Shown here: positions 53,882-58,642 of the stretch, piece after piece
How the letters are laid out: each line of letters begins with the position of its first letter
Position numbering within the stretch: position 1 is the stretch's first letter
Assembly (NCBI GenBank): GCA_012800155.1
Contig: JAAZJX010000069.1
Span: 1 to 58,642, forward strand
Source: Candidatus Magasanikiibacteriota bacterium
Lineage (GTDB): Bacteria > Patescibacteriota > Patescibacteriia > Magasanikbacterales > UBA922
Direction: 5' to 3'
DNA: 58,642 nucleotides
The notes under the pieces: model-generated
Told to the model about the DNA's origin: nothing
The model's input: only the letters and a program-made list of their open reading frames with translations
Databases searched by the model: none
Translations under genes and position numbers: made by a program

Positions 53882-55939
53882 TTATTTTTTCACCTCCGTT
53901 TTTTCTTGTTTGCAAGAACCCAAGAACAACCAATTACCATATTCACTAAACCATGGACAAACAAAACGCAACATTGTTCTGCTAACAGTGATTGCAGTGA
54001 ACATGCTAACTAAAATACCAATTGACAAAGTAACAGCAAAACCTTTTACAAATCCAGTACCAATCCACATCAACAATACACAACTAATCAAAGTAGAAAG
54101 ATTACTATCACGAATAGAAGTCCAAGCTCTTAAAAATCCTTCTTCTACGGCTACTCGTAAAGTTTTTCCAGCTCTTAATTCTTCTTTCATGCGTTCAAAA
54201 ATCAATACATTCGCATCTACTGCCATACCGATTGACAAAATAAAACCAGCAATACCAGACAAAGTCAAAGTTACTCCAATTAATTTAAATAAAGCCAAAG
54301 TAGTAAATACATAAACTGTCAAAGCAATTACTGATAAAAATCCTGGTAAACGATAATACAACAACATAAACAACATAATAGCTAAAATACCAATTATTCC
54401 AGCTCTCAAACTTAATTGTAATGATTGAATACCTAAACTAGCGCCAACAGTTTGTTGACTAACTAACTCAATAGGTACTGGCAAAGCACCAGTATTCAAT
54501 CTTTGAGAAAGTAATTGTGCTTCTTTGATATTAAAATTACCACTGATCACAGCCCGACCATCACGGATAACATCATTGACTGTTGGTACGCTGATTGGTT
54601 CTCCATCTAAGAAAATAGCCACAGGCTGACCAACATTTCTTTCTGTAATATCTGCAAATAATTGTTTACCTTCATTATCAAAAGATAAAGAAACTTGCAC
54701 CGCTCCTGTTTGAGGATCAGATACCACTTCAGCTTTTTCTAATTGTTTTCCCGATAAATCAGTATTTTTCCAAATATCCTGAGGAGGAATAATATCAGTT
54801 TCTGTTTTAGTATTTATTAAAATTCTAGATACTTCATAAGTTTTACTTCTTCTCTCATCAACTTTATAAATTATATGAAAACCAAAAGCTGTTTCAACCG
54901 GACCAACAATTTCTCCTACTTGAGTATTATCAAAAATTGCTTTTTCAAACTCAGGTATCATAACTCCTTTTCCAAACCAACCTAATTCTCCACCATTATC
55001 TTTGCTACCAGGATCAGATGAATTTTCTTTAGCTAATTGAGCAAAATTTGTAGCATTGGCTTGATTATAAATTTCTTGAGCTTTAGCTCTAGCTTCTTCT
55101 TTGGTATAAATAGGATTTTCACAACCTTGAGAACCAAGATAACAAATCAAAATATGACTAGCCTTAACTTCAATTTCTCCTTCTTGTTCTCCACCGCGTT
55201 TTAAAATATTATAACCATCAGTTGTTTCTAATAAAGTTTTACTAATTGATCCTTCTGCATTAGTACTGGCCCAAGCATAAATTTCTGGATAAATAGTATT
55301 ATTGCTTAAATATCCCATATAACCAGCATTATTTTTACTTATCATATCTTCAGAATATTCTGCAACTACAGAAGCAAAATCTGTACCAGCTTTTACTTTT
55401 TGCAAAGCTTGATTAGCTTTAATTTTTGCTTCTTTATTATAATTATCCATTTCTTTCTTTTCTTCAGCAGTTAATTCTCGAGCTGGCTCATTATTTATTT
55501 CTTTAAATTCCAAAATTGGTGTACCACCAATCATAGCAATAGCCTCTTTGATATCTGTTACTCCAGCTAATTCTACTGAAATACGATACTCTTCACCAAT
55601 TTTATTAGTTTGAACAATTGGTTCAGAAACTCCTAAAGAATTTATTCGGCGTTCAATAACATCTCTCACACCTTCAACAGCTGTTCCTATTTCATTATTA
55701 GCAATATTTGTAGTATCAGCTTGATAAATCAATTGAGCTCCACCTTGAAGATCCAATCCTAAATTAAAATTTTTTTCTGGTAAACGAGGTAAACCAAGAT
55801 GTAAATTATCATTTATAAAATCCAAACCTTTGTTGGCATAAACTGGAAAATCAAAAAAACTCGCTACTATCATAAGTACGAATATACCTACTATCCCCCA
55901 ACGGAGTTTAGAACGAATATTGGTTTTGTTTCTTTTCAT
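53882..55939 (-). CDS. secD: Mirror copy: SecD with parvulin insertions
   Basis: Identical to 2704-4761. Confidence 0.93.
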   Translation of the reverse strand: MKRNKTNIRSKLRWGIVGIFVLMIVASFFDFPVYANKGLDFINDNLHLGLPRLPEKNFNLGLDLQGGAQLIYQADTTNIANNEIGTAVEGVRDVIERRINSLGVSEPIVQTNKIGEEYRISVELAGVTDIKEAIAMIGGTPILEFKEINNEPARELTAEEKKEMDNYNKEAKIKANQALQKVKAGTDFASVVAEYSEDMISKNNAGYMGYLSNNTIYPEIYAWASTNAEGSISKTLLETTDGYNILKRGGEQEGEIEVKASHILICYLGSQGCENPIYTKEEARAKAQEIYNQANATNFAQLAKENSSDPGSKDNGGELGWFGKGVMIPEFEKAIFDNTQVGEIVGPVETAFGFHIIYKVDERRSKTYEVSRILINTKTETDIIPPQDIWKNTDLSGKQLEKAEVVSDPQTGAVQVSLSFDNEGKQLFADITERNVGQPVAIFLDGEPISVPTVNDVIRDGRAVISGNFNIKEAQLLSQRLNTGALPVPIELVSQQTVGASLGIQSLQLSLRAGIIGILAIMLFMLLYYRLPGFLSVIALTVYVFTTLALFKLIGVTLTLSGIAGFILSIGMAVDANVLIFERMKEELRAGKTLRVAVEEGFLRAWTSIRDSNLSTLISCVLLMWIGTGFVKGFAVTLSIGILVSMFTAITVSRTMLRFVCPWFSEYGNWLFLGSCKQEKTEVKK

Positions 55940-56010
55940 AACTAAAAATAAATTCGAACATTATTTTATAACAAACTTTAAAAAAGGTCAAGAAAAATTA
56001 ATCACAGAGC

Positions 56011-58641
56011 TTATTTTACTCTTATTACAACTTCATGCATAATATCCTCACCTTGTCTGTATGTACCATGTTCTTCTAAATCTAATTTTACACCCAAAAG
56101 ACGACTAAATTCAGATAATTTACTCTTAATCATAGAATAAGATGTTTGTTCACGCATTTGAGCATAAATTGGTAAAGGATTATTATTCGCTAAATATTCT
56201 ATTTTATATCTTTCTAAAAAAGCTATCATTAAAGCCAAGCCAGCACCCTTACCTTTTTCATTCACAGCAATATCTGTTACATAAATCATTTTTTCATTGC
56301 CCACTACACCTTCATAAGCAAAAATATAACCTTGCATTTTTTTATTTTTATCCTCATATTTAAAACTCATATTTGGTCGATCTTTTTGCTGATTGTTAAT
56401 ATCTTTAGCAATAAGACCATTTTCCATATTATGAATATGTTGTATTAAAGTTTTATTGTCAGCATAGGCTTTACCTTCTATAAAAGCTACTCGGAGAGAA
56501 TCTTCAAAAGTAAGTAAAGAAACACCCGGTTGACTAGATTGATATGAATCTCTTTGTTGACTATCATATTCAATAATTTTTTTAGATACAATTTCATCTT
56601 CAATTTTTTGAGGTGTTAAAGAATATACTGTAGAATGACTTTTATCAGTATAAGCTACAGGAGCAGCTGGAACATAAGTATTTTTTACTTCAGGTAAATT
56701 TGTCAAACTATCAGAAAAGCCTTTACCGATAACAACTTGTTCTTGTCGAAGATTATCTCTTTCACCATATCTACTTAAATACTCAAACATAAAATCTTGA
56801 TAAATCATTTCTATTTGTCTTGTAATTAACTCATTACTTCTTACATTAGGTGTTACTTCTACATTATCACAAGCTAAAATAAATTCTGACTGAGTTAAAA
56901 TATCTTCAGGAAGAATATCTTGAATAGCTGGTTTATTTGTATCTTGCATGGCTGAAAAAACTTTTTGAACATTTTCCTTTATATCTACATCTTTAGTCAA
57001 GACACTTTGAGCTATGGTACGCCAAGTATTATCTGGGCGTTGTTGTTGTAAAGTAAAAATAGTGCAATCTGGATTAAAAGTATAAATATTATTTTTACCA
57101 GAACCAAACGGCATACAACAAGAAGTATCATTACCTGCTACGACACCCTCTGGATCTGATTTAGCATTAATTTTAGCACGATATTTAATTGTCTGACCAA
57201 CTGTTTGTTGTTTTTTATTATCCATTCCCAAAAACTGTAATATTTGTTTTTGTATTTCTGGAGATAATTCCTGTTCTTCTTCATTTCGTATATATTCTTT
57301 AAAATCTATATCATTTTCTTTTAGTAATTCTCCAATTAAACGAATTAAATCTCCTGGTTTTTTTCTACTTCCAGGAATCCGCTTGTTTTGTTTTAAATCA
57401 AAATAACCTAATTGCTCTCTTAATATAGTTCTAATTGTTTTTTCTGGCTCTTGTTCTCTTCTTTTTTCAAAAGGAAGTTCATATTCAATTTCAAATGGTT
57501 GAAAAACTTGTAATTCATCCAAACTACCTTCCACCAAAGCATCTCGTAAATTCTCTGCATTTAAATCTAAATAAGGTATTTCCACATAATTAGAAGGTTT
57601 TTTGTTTTCATGCGCACTCTGTGAATGTCCATCATCAATTTCTAAAAATTTAGCTGGACTACGCCAAAATTCTAAAACAGCTTGCATGCTAATATTTGGA
57701 TGAAAAGCCAAAGTTTCTATGTATTTATATAATTCTGCTTTTCCCTCTTGTTTAAGTTTTTGTAAATCCTTTAAAATTTCAATTTTCTTTAATAATTGAC
57801 AAAGTTCATAATATTTATATAAGTTTTTCCACGAAGCAAAAATTTGTTCTTGTGAAGACAAATCTTGAGCTAATTGTTGCAATTTATCTACATCAGCATA
57901 TTTTTTTACTTGAGCTAAAATTTCTTCAATATTAGAATTAAAATTCACAGCCACATGATTAAATTCATGATGAGCTGTACCAGAATCATATCTAGCGCCA
58001 TCTTTATTAACTTGAAAAAGAATATTACCAAAAAATTCTTTTTCTGAAAGATTACTAGATTCATACATCGCAATCACATAACCAAGTTGGTGTAAAGCAT
58101 CATGACGAGAAAGATCTTGACGCTGACAATAAGTAAACATTTTATCATAACCAAATATCTCAGCTCCACGCTGAAATGGCATAGAAACATTTTGTTCATC
58201 CTGCCATTCAGGAAGTTCATCATTATTTATAATACTTTCATAAATACTTTTACCAGCATCTTTTGTAAAAATATCAATACCATTTTGTTTAGCTACATGA
58301 GCTTCTGGGTAAGTTATTTTTACTCTTTGATCAATTTTATTTAAATCTTCTCTATTAAAAAAACATTCATAATTATGTTCAATAAGCCAACTTAAATAAG
58401 ATAAATTATTTTGATTTTCTCTTAATAATTCTTCCCATGTTTTTATATTTAATTTTTCTACAAAAGAATTTATTGAAAAATTAATATGATCTATTTCTGG
58501 AGGTAAAATACCTAAGTCTAAGATTTCTTTAGCTTCGTTTATCCAACTATTTTTTAAACTTTCTCTCAAACCTTCTTTAGCAATTTCTTTAACTTCTTCA
58601 GACTGAATAAAATCTGAAGGTAAAATACCTAAGTCTAAGAT
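56011..58641 (-). CDS. Mirror copy: large repeat/GNAT-like protein, 5'-truncated
   Basis: Identical to 2-2632 and cut at the same codon by the right window end. Two independent genomic copies would not be expected to break at the same base. Confidence 0.73.
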   Translation of the reverse strand: MLDLGILPSDFIQSEEVKEIAKEGLRESLKNSWINEAKEILDLGILPPEIDHINFSINSFVEKLNIKTWEELLRENQNNLSYLSWLIEHNYECFFNREDLNKIDQRVKITYPEAHVAKQNGIDIFTKDAGKSIYESIINNDELPEWQDEQNVSMPFQRGAEIFGYDKMFTYCQRQDLSRHDALHQLGYVIAMYESSNLSEKEFFGNILFQVNKDGARYDSGTAHHEFNHVAVNFNSNIEEILAQVKKYADVDKLQQLAQDLSSQEQIFASWKNLYKYYELCQLLKKIEILKDLQKLKQEGKAELYKYIETLAFHPNISMQAVLEFWRSPAKFLEIDDGHSQSAHENKKPSNYVEIPYLDLNAENLRDALVEGSLDELQVFQPFEIEYELPFEKRREQEPEKTIRTILREQLGYFDLKQNKRIPGSRKKPGDLIRLIGELLKENDIDFKEYIRNEEEQELSPEIQKQILQFLGMDNKKQQTVGQTIKYRAKINAKSDPEGVVAGNDTSCCMPFGSGKNNIYTFNPDCTIFTLQQQRPDNTWRTIAQSVLTKDVDIKENVQKVFSAMQDTNKPAIQDILPEDILTQSEFILACDNVEVTPNVRSNELITRQIEMIYQDFMFEYLSRYGERDNLRQEQVVIGKGFSDSLTNLPEVKNTYVPAAPVAYTDKSHSTVYSLTPQKIEDEIVSKKIIEYDSQQRDSYQSSQPGVSLLTFEDSLRVAFIEGKAYADNKTLIQHIHNMENGLIAKDINNQQKDRPNMSFKYEDKNKKMQGYIFAYEGVVGNEKMIYVTDIAVNEKGKGAGLALMIAFLERYKIEYLANNNPLPIYAQMREQTSYSMIKSKLSEFSRLLGVKLDLEEHGTYRQGEDIMHEVVIRVK

Positions 58642-58642
58642 T

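Larger units (their letters stand above)
29322..58642 (-). repeat. Right arm of window-spanning perfect inverted repeat
   Basis: Reverse complement of 1-29321. It adds no new sequence, so all genes in it are identical to left-arm genes on the opposite strand. It is probably not an independent genomic locus. Confidence 0.98.

Noticed and set aside
29322..58642. A second genomic copy of 30 genes, giving two ATP synthases, two RpoD and so on
   Set aside because: Perfect identity, no spacer and identical break points at both ends fit a fold-back of one locus far better than a real duplication.
1..58642. Composite transposon or inverted-repeat mobile element
   Set aside because: No transposase, recombinase, target-site duplication or terminal motif is visible; the cargo is core housekeeping genes.
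1..58642. CRISPR array, tRNA, rRNA or prophage genes
   Set aside because: Read on both strands; no spaced direct repeats, cloverleaf sequences, rRNA signatures or phage structural genes were found.

Overview
The window reads as AT-rich (about 30% GC by eye) bacterial DNA, most likely from a member of the Candidate Phyla Radiation (Patescibacteria, Parcubacteria/Magasanikbacteria-like). This is inferred from the gene set and style: short, tightly packed genes, mostly weak Shine-Dalgarno signals, a SecD with inserted prolyl-isomerase domains, a compact F-type ATP synthase operon, and a giant repeat protein of a kind I recall from such genomes. TGA behaves as a stop, so the TGA=Gly code of Gracilibacteria/Absconditabacteria is not indicated. 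No database search was possible.

The dominant fact is that the whole 58,642 bases form one perfect inverted repeat. Base x on one strand equals base 58643-x on the other, with the axis between 29321 and 29322 and no unique spacer. Every gene in 1-29321 therefore recurs, identical, on the opposite strand in 29322-58642. The axis lies inside a terminator hairpin, and both outer ends break inside the same tandem repeat. An assembly or amplification fold-back is the most economical explanation. The real biological content is then about 29.3 kb, present once. Right-arm genes are listed as mirror copies.

Layout of the left arm: (1) 2-2632, 3' part of a large repeat protein with a GNAT-like C-terminus; (2) 2704-5680, secD-secF; (3) 5830-7448, two membrane-associated proteins of unknown role; (4) 7561-10766, dnaG-rpoD; (5) 10888-12814, a Mn-type superoxide dismutase divergent from a thioredoxin-CcdA-like membrane fusion; (6) 12916-13503, a DEDDy exonuclease; (7) 13629-16212, an IscR-like regulator, IscS, IscU and a ferredoxin; (8) 16291-16476, a minus-strand 61-residue gene with a textbook promoter and ribosome site; (9) 16576-20377, rsmI, metG, cvpA-like and tatD; (10) 20503-27410, the nine-gene ATP synthase operon; (11) 27603-28940, a CPA2-type cation/proton antiporter; (12) 29173-29304, a 43-residue Cys-rich protein ending at the axis.

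Together these serve core functions: secretion, replication priming, transcription initiation, Fe-S cluster assembly, oxygen and thiol-redox defence, proton-driven ATP synthesis and ion homeostasis. I see no transposase, integrase, phage module, CRISPR array, tRNA or rRNA. No gene-free stretch exceeds 300 bases; the longest (28941-29172, about 230 bases) is AT-rich and holds a promoter. I did not find a clear new defence or mobile system. The most unusual real content is the repeat/GNAT protein, the SecD insertions, the NifU-like scaffold with a cysteine-less second domain, the lysine-rich sigma tail and the 61-residue gene.
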